Notes: generated by a model from the letters alone, not told the origin. Counted from the stretch's first letter, positions 25,593 through 34,669 are shown. The stretch: DNA of 46,843 nt from Syntrophomonas sp. UBA5314 (GCA_002410325.1 DHRK01000068.1:1-46843); one strand, 5' to 3'. A program made the numbers and translations.

Positions 25593-27497
25593 GTGAAACA
25601 AGATTTGGTGAAAAGAGGCAGTAAAAAAGGTTTACCTTACGATAAGGATTCTCAGTTGCACCAAAAGATCGAATCACTGTACAAACGCCTGGAAAACACC
25701 TATGGGGAAGTAGAAATAAAGCGGCGGGCCAACAAAATCCAGGTTGCTGACCTTCTAGACTCGCGAAAAGTCGAGGACCGAATGCTGGCCCTGCACCGCT
25801 TGATCAAAAAAGATATGACGCTCGAGCGACTGCCCGAAGAGGACCTGCCAGCGGCTCTGGAACGGCTGGAGGAAATGGTAGTCGAAGACTGCGCCCGCCG
25901 GGAAATTGAAGCAGCCCTGCAACAACGGATTCAGGAGCGGGTTGAGGAACGCTATAATGAATACCTGCGGGAAATAGAAGTTCAAATCCTCAAAGAAGCC
26001 AACAACACTCCGGAAAATGCTCAGACCCTGAAAAAATATGCTCAGTTGGAAAAGCTGGAACGAAAGAGATTGAATTGTTCAGTCCTGGACCTTTTGCGCC
26101 CTTCCAGTTTGGAGGATATTGTCGGGCAGGAACAGGCCGTTTGCGCCCTTATTGCCAAGCTCAATACCCCCTACCCTCAGCACATTCTGCTTTATGGACC
26201 TCCCGGAGTGGGTAAGACCACCTGCGCCCGTCTGGCCCTGGAGATGGTAAGGGGGAAGGACGGCAATCCCTTTACGGATGACGCGCCTTTCATAGAAGTG
26301 GATGGAAGCACCCTGCGTTGGGACCCGCGCGAAGCCACCAACCCGCTGCTGGGTTCGGTCCATGATCCCATCTATCAGGGAGCGCGCCGCGACCTGGCCG
26401 AGCAGGGTATACCTGAGCCCAAATTGGGACTGGTTTCAGATGCCCACGGGGGAATCCTCTTTATAGATGAAATTGGCGAGATGGACCTTACCCTGCAAAA
26501 CAAGCTTTTAAAGGTGTTGGAAGATAAGAGGGTTCATTTCGATTCAGCCTATTACGATCCGAGTGATGAGCGAATACCGCGCTATATAAAACAGATCTTT
26601 GAGCAGGGAGTGCCGGCCGACTTTATTTTAATCGGGGCCACCAGCCGCAGCCGGGAGGAAATCAATCCGGCTTTTCGGTCGCGCTGCATGGAGGTCTTTT
26701 TTCAGCCTTTGAGCCCCGAGCAGATAAGGGAAATCGCCCGGAAATCGGCTGCCAAACTGGGTATTGACATAGAGGATGAAGTGCCCCGCTTAATCAGCGA
26801 ATACACCAGCGATGGCCGGGGAGCCAATAAACTGCTGGTGGATGCCTTTGGAATGGCCATAAACCAGAAGAGGAGGCGCGCCCAGCGCTTTGTAGTTTCC
26901 GGGACTCATATTCGGGAGGCGGTGCAGAACAGCCGGCTGGTGCCGCAGCAAAATCAACTGGCCCGGGATACCTCGGAAATAGGCAAGATATTCGGTTTGG
27001 GCGCCTGCGGCTTCCAGGGTTCGGTGTTGGAGTTGGAGGCCGTGGTTTTTCCGGCTGAAAAGAAGGGACAGGGGAGTATTCGTTTTAATGATACCGCCGG
27101 TTCCATGACCAGAGATTCGGTCTTTAATGCCGCTTCGGTTCTGCGCAAGGAAACCGGGGAAAGGCTTCACAACTACGACCTGCATATAAACATCGTTGGA
27201 GGAGGCCGGGTTGACGGTCCTTCAGCCGGTACCGCCATATACCTGGCAACCCTGAGCGCCATACAGGACCGGCCGGTCCGACAGGATGTAGCCGTCACCG
27301 GGGAGCTTTCCATTCAAGGCCGGATTAGAGCGGTGGGAGCCATCAATGAAAAGATACTGGCAGCCAGGCAGGCGGGAATGCGGACTCTTTTAATACCCAA
27401 AGAAAATATCAAGGACATCCCCTGCGGATTTACGGGTTTAAACATAGTTGGAATAGAAAACATCAACGAAGCCTACCACCACGTTTTTGCTTCATAA
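25593..27497 (+). CDS. lonC: Lon-family ATP-dependent protease, spore LonC type
   Basis: 634 residues from a GTG start with GGGAGGA upstream. An N-terminal coiled region (about 1-160) precedes an AAA+ module with Walker A GPPGVGKTT (about residue 204) and Walker B ILFIDEIGEMD. The S16 protease domain has the catalytic dyad S544 (DGPSAGTA) and K587 (AINEKI), 43 residues apart as in other Lon enzymes. The architecture lacks the large Lon substrate-binding domain and matches the LonC group found in endospore formers. Its substrates are not known. Confidence 0.85.
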   Translation: MKQDLVKRGSKKGLPYDKDSQLHQKIESLYKRLENTYGEVEIKRRANKIQVADLLDSRKVEDRMLALHRLIKKDMTLERLPEEDLPAALERLEEMVVEDCARREIEAALQQRIQERVEERYNEYLREIEVQILKEANNTPENAQTLKKYAQLEKLERKRLNCSVLDLLRPSSLEDIVGQEQAVCALIAKLNTPYPQHILLYGPPGVGKTTCARLALEMVRGKDGNPFTDDAPFIEVDGSTLRWDPREATNPLLGSVHDPIYQGARRDLAEQGIPEPKLGLVSDAHGGILFIDEIGEMDLTLQNKLLKVLEDKRVHFDSAYYDPSDERIPRYIKQIFEQGVPADFILIGATSRSREEINPAFRSRCMEVFFQPLSPEQIREIARKSAAKLGIDIEDEVPRLISEYTSDGRGANKLLVDAFGMAINQKRRRAQRFVVSGTHIREAVQNSRLVPQQNQLARDTSEIGKIFGLGACGFQGSVLELEAVVFPAEKKGQGSIRFNDTAGSMTRDSVFNAASVLRKETGERLHNYDLHINIVGGGRVDGPSAGTAIYLATLSAIQDRPVRQDVAVTGELSIQGRIRAVGAINEKILAARQAGMRTLLIPKENIKDIPCGFTGLNIVGIENINEAYHHVFAS

Positions 27498-27588
27498 TGA
27501 AATCACTCACCTCCCCACTTAAAAGCTCCCCTAAACAGCCGCCTTTACCACGGGTTAAAAAACCAGACGAGGGCAAAGCCACCTTTAG

Positions 27589-27617
27589 TTGACACTTTAG
27601 GGGCCATTTGCTAAGAT
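27589..27617 (+). promoter_or_regulatory. Sigma-A promoter of purA
   Basis: TTGACA and TAAGAT are separated by exactly 17 nt, about 60 nt before the purA ATG. A small hairpin GCTGG/CCAGC (27624-27638) followed by GCTATTTTT lies in the leader and could be a weak attenuator. Confidence 0.8.
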
Positions 27618-27676
27618 GAGTTTGCTGGCAAAACCAGCGCTATTTTTGCGTGCGCAGTAGACCAGGAGGTGAAGTA

Positions 27677-28957
27677 ATGTCAGCTCTAGTATTGGTGGGA
27701 GCACAGTGGGGAGACGAAGGCAAGGGCAAAGTAACCGATTTCCTCGCTCAACAGGCAGATTTGGTGGTCCGTTACCAGGGCGGCAGCAATGCCGGTCATA
27801 CGGTTGAGGTTGTGGACGAAAAGTTCATGCTCCATTTAATACCTTCTGGCATTCTCTATCCCAAGACCGTTTGCGTGATTGGGAATGGGGTCGTAATTGA
27901 TCTCGGTAAGCTATTGGAGGAATTAGACGGTCTGGCCAAACGGGGCATAGATACCGACCACCTTCGCATCAGTTTGAGGGCGCCGGTAGTACTGCCCTAC
28001 CATAAGAAGATCGATGAGCTAGAAGACCGCAACAAAAAGATAGGGACAACTAAACGGGGCATTGGACCGGCCTATGCCGATAAGATCAACCGAATCGGTT
28101 TCCGCCTGGGGGATTTTATCACCGGAGGAGAACCGTTCAAAGAAGCCTTCCAGGCCCAGGTGGCCTACAAAAACCGCCTCATTGAAGAAATATACGGCGA
28201 GCAGGGATTTGACGCCCAGGAACTTTATGATCAGGTAATGGGGCAGATCGAAGCCCTGCGCAAATATGCGGCAGATACATCGTTGCTGGTATACACCGCC
28301 ATCAAAGAGGGCAAAAAGGTATTGTTCGAAGGCGCCCAGGGAACCCTTTTGGACATAGACCACGGTACCTATCCCTATGTAACTTCGTCCAATCCCACCG
28401 CCGGAGGCGCCTGCATAGGTGTTGGCGTTGGACCCACTTTTATCGATCAGGTTTTGGGAGTGGTGAAGGCTTACACTACCAGAGTGGGAGAAGGCCCCTT
28501 CCCAACTGAACTGACCTGTGAAATCGGGCAGGCCCTGCGCGAAAAGGGAGCCGAGTATGGCACTACTACCGGAAGGCCCCGCCGGTGCGGCTGGCTGGAT
28601 ACGGTGATTTTGCGCTACGCGGTTCGGGTCAACGGTTTAACCAGCATGGCCATCACCAAGCTGGATGTCCTTGACCAGTTTGACACGATAAAGATCTGCA
28701 CCGCTTATCGGTACAAGGGCGAACTGATCTATGATTTCCCGGAAAATCTGTCGGTTCTGCAGGACTGTGAGCCGGTATATATCGAAATGCCGGGCTGGAA
28801 ACAGGATATCAGCAACATAACCAGCTTTGCCGATCTGCCGGAAAACACCCGGAATTATATAAATAAAATGGAAGAACTGTCGGGGATCAAACAGTCAATA
28901 GTAGCGGTGGGACCGAACCGCATACAGACCATTGTAAGCGGCACCTTTTTTAAGTAA
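27677..28957 (+). CDS. purA: Adenylosuccinate synthetase
   Basis: 426 residues from ATG 27677, chosen because CCAGGAGGTGA lies just upstream; an earlier in-frame start adds nine unlikely residues. GAQWGDEGKGK is the GTP/IMP-site loop, and QGGSNAGHTV, GTTKRGIGPAY and TTTGRPRRCGWLD are all intact. It joins IMP and aspartate with GTP to give adenylosuccinate in AMP synthesis. purA also closes this origin-proximal cluster in Bacillus. Confidence 0.97.
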   Translation: MSALVLVGAQWGDEGKGKVTDFLAQQADLVVRYQGGSNAGHTVEVVDEKFMLHLIPSGILYPKTVCVIGNGVVIDLGKLLEELDGLAKRGIDTDHLRISLRAPVVLPYHKKIDELEDRNKKIGTTKRGIGPAYADKINRIGFRLGDFITGGEPFKEAFQAQVAYKNRLIEEIYGEQGFDAQELYDQVMGQIEALRKYAADTSLLVYTAIKEGKKVLFEGAQGTLLDIDHGTYPYVTSSNPTAGGACIGVGVGPTFIDQVLGVVKAYTTRVGEGPFPTELTCEIGQALREKGAEYGTTTGRPRRCGWLDTVILRYAVRVNGLTSMAITKLDVLDQFDTIKICTAYRYKGELIYDFPENLSVLQDCEPVYIEMPGWKQDISNITSFADLPENTRNYINKMEELSGIKQSIVAVGPNRIQTIVSGTFFK

Positions 28958-28974
28958 GTCGAGCCTCCGGGAGT

Positions 28975-29003
28975 TTTACCCTTGAGGCTTAAAATGATAT
29001 AAT
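28975..29003 (+). promoter_or_regulatory. Promoter of tRNA-Val
   Basis: TTTACC and TATAAT with a 17-nt spacer, 11 nt before the tRNA 5' end. Confidence 0.7.
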
Positions 29004-29014
29004 AAACAGGCAAC

Positions 29015-29089
29015 GGGCGCATAACTCAGCGGGAGAGTGCTACCTTCACACGGTAGAAGTCGTGGGTTCGAAACCCTCTGCGCCCACCA
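29015..29089 (+). tRNA. tRNA-Val (anticodon CAC)
   Basis: 75 nt with encoded CCA. The acceptor stem GGGCGCA/TGCGCCC has discriminator A. The anticodon stem CTACC/GGTAG encloses TTCACAC with CAC at 29047-29049. The T arm is GTGGGTTCGAAACCCTC, allowing a terminal mismatch. It reads GUG valine codons. Confidence 0.95.
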
Positions 29090-29103
29090 TATGAATCAAG
29101 CAA

Positions 29104-29137
29104 TATCGGGGTTTTCGGACCCCGGTATTTTTGTTTT
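29104..29137 (+). terminator. Terminator after tRNA-Val
   Basis: TATCGGGG/CCCCGGTA, an 8-bp stem with one G-U and an 8-nt loop, followed by TTTTTGTTTT. Confidence 0.88.
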
Positions 29138-29273
29138 ATTCTTTACTTACTGAGTGGTGATTTTCTGGGGTGTGGGTTGCTTTGAGACTATTTTGAGGTT
29201 AATTGATATATTAGATAAGGGTTTGTTGCTAGTTGTTAGTATCTATGGAAATACTTTTTAATAAATAGCAGTT

Positions 29274-29299
29274 GCCCGGGGGAGACCCCGGGCTTTTTT
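29274..29299 (+). terminator. Isolated Rho-independent terminator
   Basis: GCCCGGGG-GAGA-CCCCGGGC followed by TTTTTT. No gene reads into it on the plus strand other than the tRNA-Val 185 nt upstream, so it may be the remains of a deleted gene. Confidence 0.8.
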
Positions 29300-29328
29300 A
29301 GTTTGTTGATGAATTATTAATGAAAATA

Positions 29329-29355
29329 AAAGAGGCTATTTTTTATAGCCTCTTT
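29329..29355. terminator. Bidirectional terminator-like hairpin
   Basis: AAAGAGGCTAT/ATAGCCTCTTT, an 11-bp perfect stem with a TTTTT loop. Runs of A before and T after it would let it act on either strand. Confidence 0.65.
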
Positions 29356-29369
29356 GGTATTTTAATATT

Positions 29370-29550
29370 AGTGGCGGAGAAAGGATTTTGAACCTGCGAA
29401 TTTAATAAATGAATTAACTAATTTGGGTTAACTAACTGAAGTCGACTTAGTGAACAGGTAATTCAGACTCACATTGATTTGGATTAATTAACTTGAATTA
29501 ACTAACTGGTTTTTACTAAAATATGGATAAACCTTTATTTCTCCGCCACT
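29370..29550. repeat. 181-bp unit bounded by inverted tRNA-Ser-like 3' ends
   Basis: AGTGGCGGAGAAA at 29370-29382 is repeated inverted at 29538-29550. Read on the minus strand, 29371-29400 gives GCAGGTTCAAAA, TCC and TTTCTCCGCCA, which resembles the T arm, acceptor end, discriminator G and CCA of a serine tRNA, but degenerate. Only the acceptor end is present in the right copy. No complete tRNA can be folded. Inside lies an imperfect direct repeat of 26 nt (29413-29438 and 29483-29508), both ending TTAACTAACTG. I infer integration or recombination scars at a tRNA fragment. Confidence 0.6.
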
Positions 29551-29830
29551 TGAGGATATTATATTTTCTTTGTAATATTAAGTCAACTAGCAATTTTAAA
29601 ATTTTATACAAAAATTTAACCTGGACGCATATCCAGTGATACCTTCCATCCTTCTGAATCAACTTTATCACGTCTTTAAACTTTCATGGTCATATAAAAC
29701 CATCAAAAGTAAATGGCCACGTTCTTTAAATATAAGATGATAAAATACAATAAGCATGAATGGCTTGATCAGATTTTGGAAAGTGAGGAATCCGGCTGGG
29801 CAGTAGTAGCAGCCCTAGCTGGTTGTACGG

Positions 29831-29998
29831 ATGAAGAAGCAATTAATAGAAGGCATGGTTATATGCGGCAGTCTGCTGTGGGCGGGCACCTTAGATTTTA
29901 AAGACCTGAGTAATATACAATTGGCGGCCTTATACATTTTGGGCATATGGCTGATTACCTTTATAAGCAGGATTTTTCGATCCTGGACCAGGAAATGA
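29831..29998 (+). CDS. Possible small membrane protein, unknown
   Basis: 55 codons: a short polar start (MKKQLIEG), two hydrophobic stretches, the second being LAALYILGIWLITFISRIF, and a basic end. There is no good ribosome site. An overlapping 62-residue frame (29713-29901) in another phase is equally open, with WLDQILESEESGWAVVAAL. At most one is real, or both are remains of a decayed gene. The rest of 29138-30133 holds only hairpins, repeats and AT-rich sequence. Confidence 0.3.
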   Translation: MKKQLIEGMVICGSLLWAGTLDFKDLSNIQLAALYILGIWLITFISRIFRSWTRK

Positions 29999-30133
29999 GC
30001 GTAATGCGCTGTAAACGGTGGAAAGGAGGTCTACGAAGCCATTATTTGGGGAATAACACCTGCATCCATAAGTGTTAAAATATAGCGAGAGATAGATAGA
30101 GAGAAGAAGGGAAACAAATAAGGGGGCTCTGGC

Positions 30134-32608
30134 ATGTTAGATTTGAGCTTGCTGGACATTAATGAACTTTTAACGGAAAGTCCTTACATGGCTCTGGTTA
30201 TAGTTGACCAAGACGGTTACATTACCGTTATGAATCAAACCTTTCTTGAAGCACTTGGTCTGGATAAAAGCCAGGCGATCGGCAAACATGTGCTGGAAGT
30301 ACTGCCCCACTCGGAACTGCCTGAGGTACTGCGCACCGGCAGAATTGACAAAGCGGATATCTGGCCCATCAACGGCAAGGATACCGTAGTGACCCGTATA
30401 CCTATTGTAAAGGATGGGGAAATTGTAGGAGCTATAGGGCAGAGCTTCTTTTTGGACATGTCCGGAGCCCGGATTCTGATGCAAAAATTGCAGGAAACCG
30501 AGGAGGAATTCCGGGCTTATTCCGAGGCCTTGATTGAAAGTCCTTATATGGTCTACGTAACCGTAAACAAAGAGGGCTATATCACCATGATGAACCAGAC
30601 TTATTTAGATGCGCTGGGTTTGGAGAAAAAAGATGTGATCGGGAAAGAGATTAGAGAGGTTATACCGAACACCAGACTCCCGGAAGTGCTGCGTACCGGT
30701 CGGATAGATAAAGCGGATGTATGGCCGATAAACGGAAGAGATACCATAGTAACTCGTTTACCGATAATGAAAAACGGCGAAATAATCGGAGCGGTTGGCA
30801 AGAGCTTGTTTCTAGATATGTCCGGGGCCAAGATTATGATGGAGAAGCTGCAAGAAACGCGGGAGGAATTTAAGGCGTTGTCGGAAGCTTTGACGGAAAG
30901 CCCCTATATGGTTTACGTCATTGTTGATAAGGATGGGTATATCACTACCATGAACCAGACATATTTAAATGCCATTGGTTTTAAGAAAGAAGAAGTACTG
31001 GGCAAGCATATATTAGAAATCACACCCCATTCCGAGCTTCTGGAGGTCTTGAAAACCGGTCGGATTGATGAAGCGGTTATCTGGCCCATCAACGGGCAGG
31101 ATACTATAATTAGCCGGATGCCGGTGATTAAAGATGGCCAGATCATCGGAGCTATAGCCAAGAGCCTTTTTATGGACATATCAGAAGCCAAGATTTTTGT
31201 GCAAAAGCTGCAGGAGAGTGAAAAGGAATTTCAGGCCATTTCGGAGGCTTTAATCGAAAGCCCTTATATGGTTTATGTTATCGTTGACAGAGATGGCATA
31301 ATAACCGCTATAAATCAAACCTACCTGGATGCCCTGGGATTGGAAAAAAACCAGGCGGTGGGAAGGCATATAAAAGAGGTCAGCCCTACATCACAACTTA
31401 TGGAAACCTTGAAGAGCGGAAGGATTGATCAGGCGGACATCTTTTCCATACAGGGGCAGGATTATATTGTTACCCGTTTGCCGATTATTAAAGATGATGA
31501 AATAATCGGCGCCTGTGCCCGTAGTCTATTTATGGATATGTCCGGCGCCAAGATCCTGATGAAGAAGCTGGAGGAAACAGAAAAAGAACTCAATATATAT
31601 AAGGAAGAACTTCGCCAAGGCTATCGGGCCAAATGGGAGTTTAATGACTTAATCGGGGAATCAGAAGAGTTTGTCAAGGTTAAATCTATGGCACAGCAAG
31701 CCGCACATACTAAATCGACTGTTTTAATTACTGGTGAGAGCGGCACTGGCAAAGAATTATTCGCCCATGCCATCCATAATTTGAGCAAGCGCCGGGACTA
31801 CCCTTTTGTGCGTATCAATTGCGCGGCTCTGCCAGAAAATCTATTGGAATCAGAGCTGTTCGGATATGAAGAGGGTGCTTTCACGGGAGCCAAAAAGGGA
31901 GGCAAACCGGGAAAATTTGAACTGGCCATGGGCGGAACCATCTTTCTGGATGAAATAGGCGATATGCCATTGCCCATGCAGACCAAACTGCTGACTGTTT
32001 TGCAGGACAAGATGGTGGAGCGGGTCGGAGGAACCAAACCCATTTTCGTAAATGTAAGGGTTATAGCCGCCACTAATTGTGAGCTGGAACAGATGGTGGC
32101 AGAGCAGAAGTTTCGCCAGGACCTCTATTACCGGCTCAACGTAGTGCGCATCAGCATACCGTCACTTAAGGAAAGAAACGAAGACATTCCGCTGCTGGTA
32201 AACTGGCTTATTGAAAAGATCAATAACCAGCTTGGCACCCATATAAACAAAATTTCCCATAAAACCATTGAGCTTTTGCAGAACCATGCCTGGCCGGGTA
32301 ATGTCCGGGAGTTGGAGAATTTGCTGGAAAGGGCTCTAAATCTGGCTGACATGAACCGGGAAAACAGCTTGACCATAAAACACTTTCCCAGTCTGGTGGA
32401 AAAGGCCTTCCTTCAGAATGATCCAAACGATCAAAACGAGGCCAGCTTTGCCACCCTGCCGGATGCCATTGAGCAATTGGAAAAACAGATCATTATTCAG
32501 GCTCTGGAAAAGACCCATGGCAACAAGGTTCATACCGCCAAAATGCTGGGAATTCACACCTCGGCGCTCTATCGCAAGCTGGAGAAGTACGGCATAGAGC
32601 AGTCTTAA
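30134..32608 (+). CDS. Sigma-54-dependent activator with four PAS domains
   Basis: 824 residues. Four PAS units of exactly 120 residues start near residues 15, 135, 255 and 375. They are followed by a short coiled linker, an AAA+ domain with Walker A GESGTGKE (about 535), the sigma-54 contact loop GAFTGA (581-586) and Walker B TIFLDEIGD, and a C-terminal Fis-type helix-turn-helix (AKMLGIHTSALYRKLEKYGI). No receiver domain is present, so the PAS units are the likely sensors. It ends at a terminator 28 nt before a -24/-12 promoter that heads the butyrate oxidation genes, its probable target. It is a close relative of the partial gene at 1-746. Confidence 0.95.
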   Translation: MLDLSLLDINELLTESPYMALVIVDQDGYITVMNQTFLEALGLDKSQAIGKHVLEVLPHSELPEVLRTGRIDKADIWPINGKDTVVTRIPIVKDGEIVGAIGQSFFLDMSGARILMQKLQETEEEFRAYSEALIESPYMVYVTVNKEGYITMMNQTYLDALGLEKKDVIGKEIREVIPNTRLPEVLRTGRIDKADVWPINGRDTIVTRLPIMKNGEIIGAVGKSLFLDMSGAKIMMEKLQETREEFKALSEALTESPYMVYVIVDKDGYITTMNQTYLNAIGFKKEEVLGKHILEITPHSELLEVLKTGRIDEAVIWPINGQDTIISRMPVIKDGQIIGAIAKSLFMDISEAKIFVQKLQESEKEFQAISEALIESPYMVYVIVDRDGIITAINQTYLDALGLEKNQAVGRHIKEVSPTSQLMETLKSGRIDQADIFSIQGQDYIVTRLPIIKDDEIIGACARSLFMDMSGAKILMKKLEETEKELNIYKEELRQGYRAKWEFNDLIGESEEFVKVKSMAQQAAHTKSTVLITGESGTGKELFAHAIHNLSKRRDYPFVRINCAALPENLLESELFGYEEGAFTGAKKGGKPGKFELAMGGTIFLDEIGDMPLPMQTKLLTVLQDKMVERVGGTKPIFVNVRVIAATNCELEQMVAEQKFRQDLYYRLNVVRISIPSLKERNEDIPLLVNWLIEKINNQLGTHINKISHKTIELLQNHAWPGNVRELENLLERALNLADMNRENSLTIKHFPSLVEKAFLQNDPNDQNEASFATLPDAIEQLEKQIIIQALEKTHGNKVHTAKMLGIHTSALYRKLEKYGIEQS
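30176..31615 (+). repeat. Four tandem 360-nt PAS-coding repeats
   Basis: The sequence GAAAGYCCYTAYATGG recurs with GAAAG beginning at 30176, 30536, 30896 and 31256, exactly 360 nt apart, with no indels between copies. Conserved blocks include (E)VLRTGRIDKAD and WPINGxDT; the fourth copy departs most (LKSGRIDQADIFSIQGQDY). Confidence 0.9.
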
Positions 32609-32770
32609 GGACGGTAAGCTTTGAGGGAGAATAGCAGTCATTATTTTCCATATATAGGTCTCCCAATTTGAGAGAGTATGGTTATACAAATATTAACTGA
32701 TTTTTAGGCAGCTTGAGGAAATAACTATCTCAATATAGGACAATGGTATTTTATACCAAAGGACTAAATA

Positions 32771-32813
32771 AAAGGGCGTTATGCTGAAAAGCCACGGCAG
32801 GACGCCCTTTTTG
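32771..32813 (+). terminator. Terminator of the PAS activator gene
   Basis: AAAGGGCGT/ACGCCCTTT, a 9-bp outer stem, encloses a second small stem (TGCTG/CGGCA) and is followed by TT. It separates the activator from the operon promoter. Confidence 0.85.
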
Positions 32814-32840
32814 CATGCCCTCCAAAATTTTTTGGGGACA

Positions 32841-32857
32841 TGGCATGGATTTTGCTT
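32841..32857 (+). promoter_or_regulatory. Sigma-54 (-24/-12) promoter of the beta-oxidation operon
   Basis: TGGCATGGATTTTGCTT has GG and GC separated by exactly 10 nt and agrees with the TGGCAyr-N4-TTGCw consensus at nearly every position. It lies about 140 nt before hbd. The gap 32609-32996 otherwise holds only the terminator and an untranslated leader. I see no obvious long palindrome for the activator upstream of the promoter. Confidence 0.85.
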
Positions 32858-32996
32858 CTATCTAAAGTACAGCAGAAACCATTGCCTCGCTTTAAGCGGT
32901 TATTCGATACATCTTACTTTGATCATTAAAGGGGGTATGCTAGAGAATCGAGCGTTTTAGTCGTCCTAGAAAATCAATATAAGGAGGTTATTTTTA

Positions 32997-33839
32997 ATGG
33001 AATTCAACAAGATCGCTGTTTTGGGAGCAGGCACGATGGGCACCGGTATTGTCTGGGCTTTTGCAGTGGCCGGCAAAGAAGTTATCGTGTATGACATCTA
33101 TCAGGAAGTGGTAGATCGCTGTATAGCCAATGTTAAAAAAGGTATTGCCAAACAGGAAGAAAAGGGTAAGGTTCCGGCTGGAACCGCAGACGGCTTGAAA
33201 ATAACCGGTACCGTTAAGCTAGAAGATGTCAGCGCGGCTGATTTCGTTTTAGAGACCGTTTTAGAAAAAATGAACATTAAGAAAGACGTATACGGCAAAC
33301 TGTCTGGTATTCTGGGCGATGACATCATTGTTGCCACCAATACCTCGGCACTTCCCATCACTGAAATCGCCACTGCCTATAAGAAGCCGGATAAAGTGGT
33401 CGGTATGCATTTTTTCAATCCTGCTCAGGTAATGCAACTGATTGAGGTTATTGCAGCTGCTCAGACCTCCCAGGAAACGGTTGACGCCGTCTTTGCCCTG
33501 TCCAAGTCTATCAACAAGAAGCCCATTCAGGTAAAGGAAGGCCCCGGATTCGTGGTTAACAGAATCCTGGTTCCCGGTATAAACGAAGCTGCCTTTATCC
33601 TTTATGAAGGACTGGCCAGCGTGGCTGACATTGACACGGCTATGAAACTGGGTGCCGGTTGGCCCATGGGACCCCTGGCCCTGGGCGACCTGGTAGGCAT
33701 CGATATCGCCCTGGAAGTCTGCAATACCCTGTTCGAAGAGACCGGCGATCCCAAATATCGCCCCGCCCCTCCGTTAAAACAATATGTACGGGCCGGCTGG
33801 CTGGGCATGAAGACCAAGAAGGGCTTTTACAGCTATTAA
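32997..33839 (+). CDS. hbd: 3-hydroxybutyryl-CoA dehydrogenase
   Basis: 280 residues, the usual short-chain form. The NAD-binding motif VLGAGTMGTGIVWAFA opens the protein; HFFNPAQVMQLIEVI carries the catalytic His, and the C-terminal helical domain has KEGPGFVVNRIL. It oxidises 3-hydroxybutyryl-CoA to acetoacetyl-CoA in butyrate degradation, releasing NADH. GGAGG stands before the ATG. First gene after the sigma-54 promoter. Confidence 0.96.
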   Translation: MEFNKIAVLGAGTMGTGIVWAFAVAGKEVIVYDIYQEVVDRCIANVKKGIAKQEEKGKVPAGTADGLKITGTVKLEDVSAADFVLETVLEKMNIKKDVYGKLSGILGDDIIVATNTSALPITEIATAYKKPDKVVGMHFFNPAQVMQLIEVIAAAQTSQETVDAVFALSKSINKKPIQVKEGPGFVVNRILVPGINEAAFILYEGLASVADIDTAMKLGAGWPMGPLALGDLVGIDIALEVCNTLFEETGDPKYRPAPPLKQYVRAGWLGMKTKKGFYSY

Positions 33840-33886
33840 GCCTTGGTACACACGAAGTTCAATTTTTATAGGGGGAAAATTTGAAA

Positions 33887-34669
33887 ATGGCCTTTGAAAA
33901 TATCATTCTCGAAAAGGAAGACTATCTGGCCATCCTTTACATTAACCGTCCCAAGGCTTTAAACGCCCTGAACAAAGACACCTTGACCGAAATGAGATTG
34001 GCTATTGCGGACGTCTCTGCCGATCCGAGTATAAAAGTAATGATCATTACCGGAGCGGGAGACAAAGCCTTTGTAGCCGGTGCGGATATAGCCTATATGC
34101 AGCCCCTGTCCGCGGTCGAAGGACGCGAGTTTTCAGACTACGGAGAGAAGACCATGCGCATGTTCGAATTGATGGAAAAACCGGTTATCGCAGCTATTAA
34201 GGGCTTTGCCCTGGGCGGCGGCTGCGAACTGGCCATGGCCTGTGATATCAGGCTGGCGGCTGACAATGCCCTGTTTGCCCAACCCGAAGTGGGACTGGGG
34301 GTTATCCCTGGGTTTGGCGGCACCCAGCGCCTGCCCCGCATAGTGGGCGAAGGCCGGGCCAAGGAACTTACCTATCGGGCTAACACCATTAAGGCCGACG
34401 AGGCCTATCGCATCGGTCTGGTCAATCACGTTTATCCGGCTGATCAATTAATGGATGAAGCCAGAAAAATGGCCAAAGAAATAGCATCCAAAGCCAGCCT
34501 GGCGGTTGGCTTCGCCAAGTTCGCCATCGGCAAGGGACTCCAGACCGACCTGGATACCGCTATGAGCATTGAATCAGACATGTTCGGCATGTGCTCCTCC
34601 ACCTTCGATCAAAAAGAAGGCATGGGAGCTTTCCTGGAAAAGAGAAAACCGGTATTCCAGGGTAAATAA
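33887..34669 (+). CDS. crt: Enoyl-CoA hydratase (crotonase)
   Basis: 260 residues from ATG 33887, the typical crotonase start MAFENIILEK; a TTG at 33881 adds two residues. GAGDKAFVAGADIA and GFALGGGCELAMACD form the oxyanion site, and AQPEVGLGVIPGFGGTQRLPR has the active-site Glu region. It hydrates crotonyl-CoA to 3-hydroxybutyryl-CoA. It lies 47 nt after hbd and 37 nt before the thiolase. Confidence 0.95.
   Translation: MAFENIILEKEDYLAILYINRPKALNALNKDTLTEMRLAIADVSADPSIKVMIITGAGDKAFVAGADIAYMQPLSAVEGREFSDYGEKTMRMFELMEKPVIAAIKGFALGGGCELAMACDIRLAADNALFAQPEVGLGVIPGFGGTQRLPRIVGEGRAKELTYRANTIKADEAYRIGLVNHVYPADQLMDEARKMAKEIASKASLAVGFAKFAIGKGLQTDLDTAMSIESDMFGMCSSTFDQKEGMGAFLEKRKPVFQGK

Noticed and set aside
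29371..29400. A complete tRNA-Ser on the minus strand
   Set aside because: Only the T arm and acceptor end resemble a tRNA. Upstream sequence on that strand is AT-rich and cannot form D, anticodon or acceptor stems.
30000..30133. A -24/-12 promoter before the PAS activator
   Set aside because: I found no GG-N10-GC site with flanking consensus bases here.
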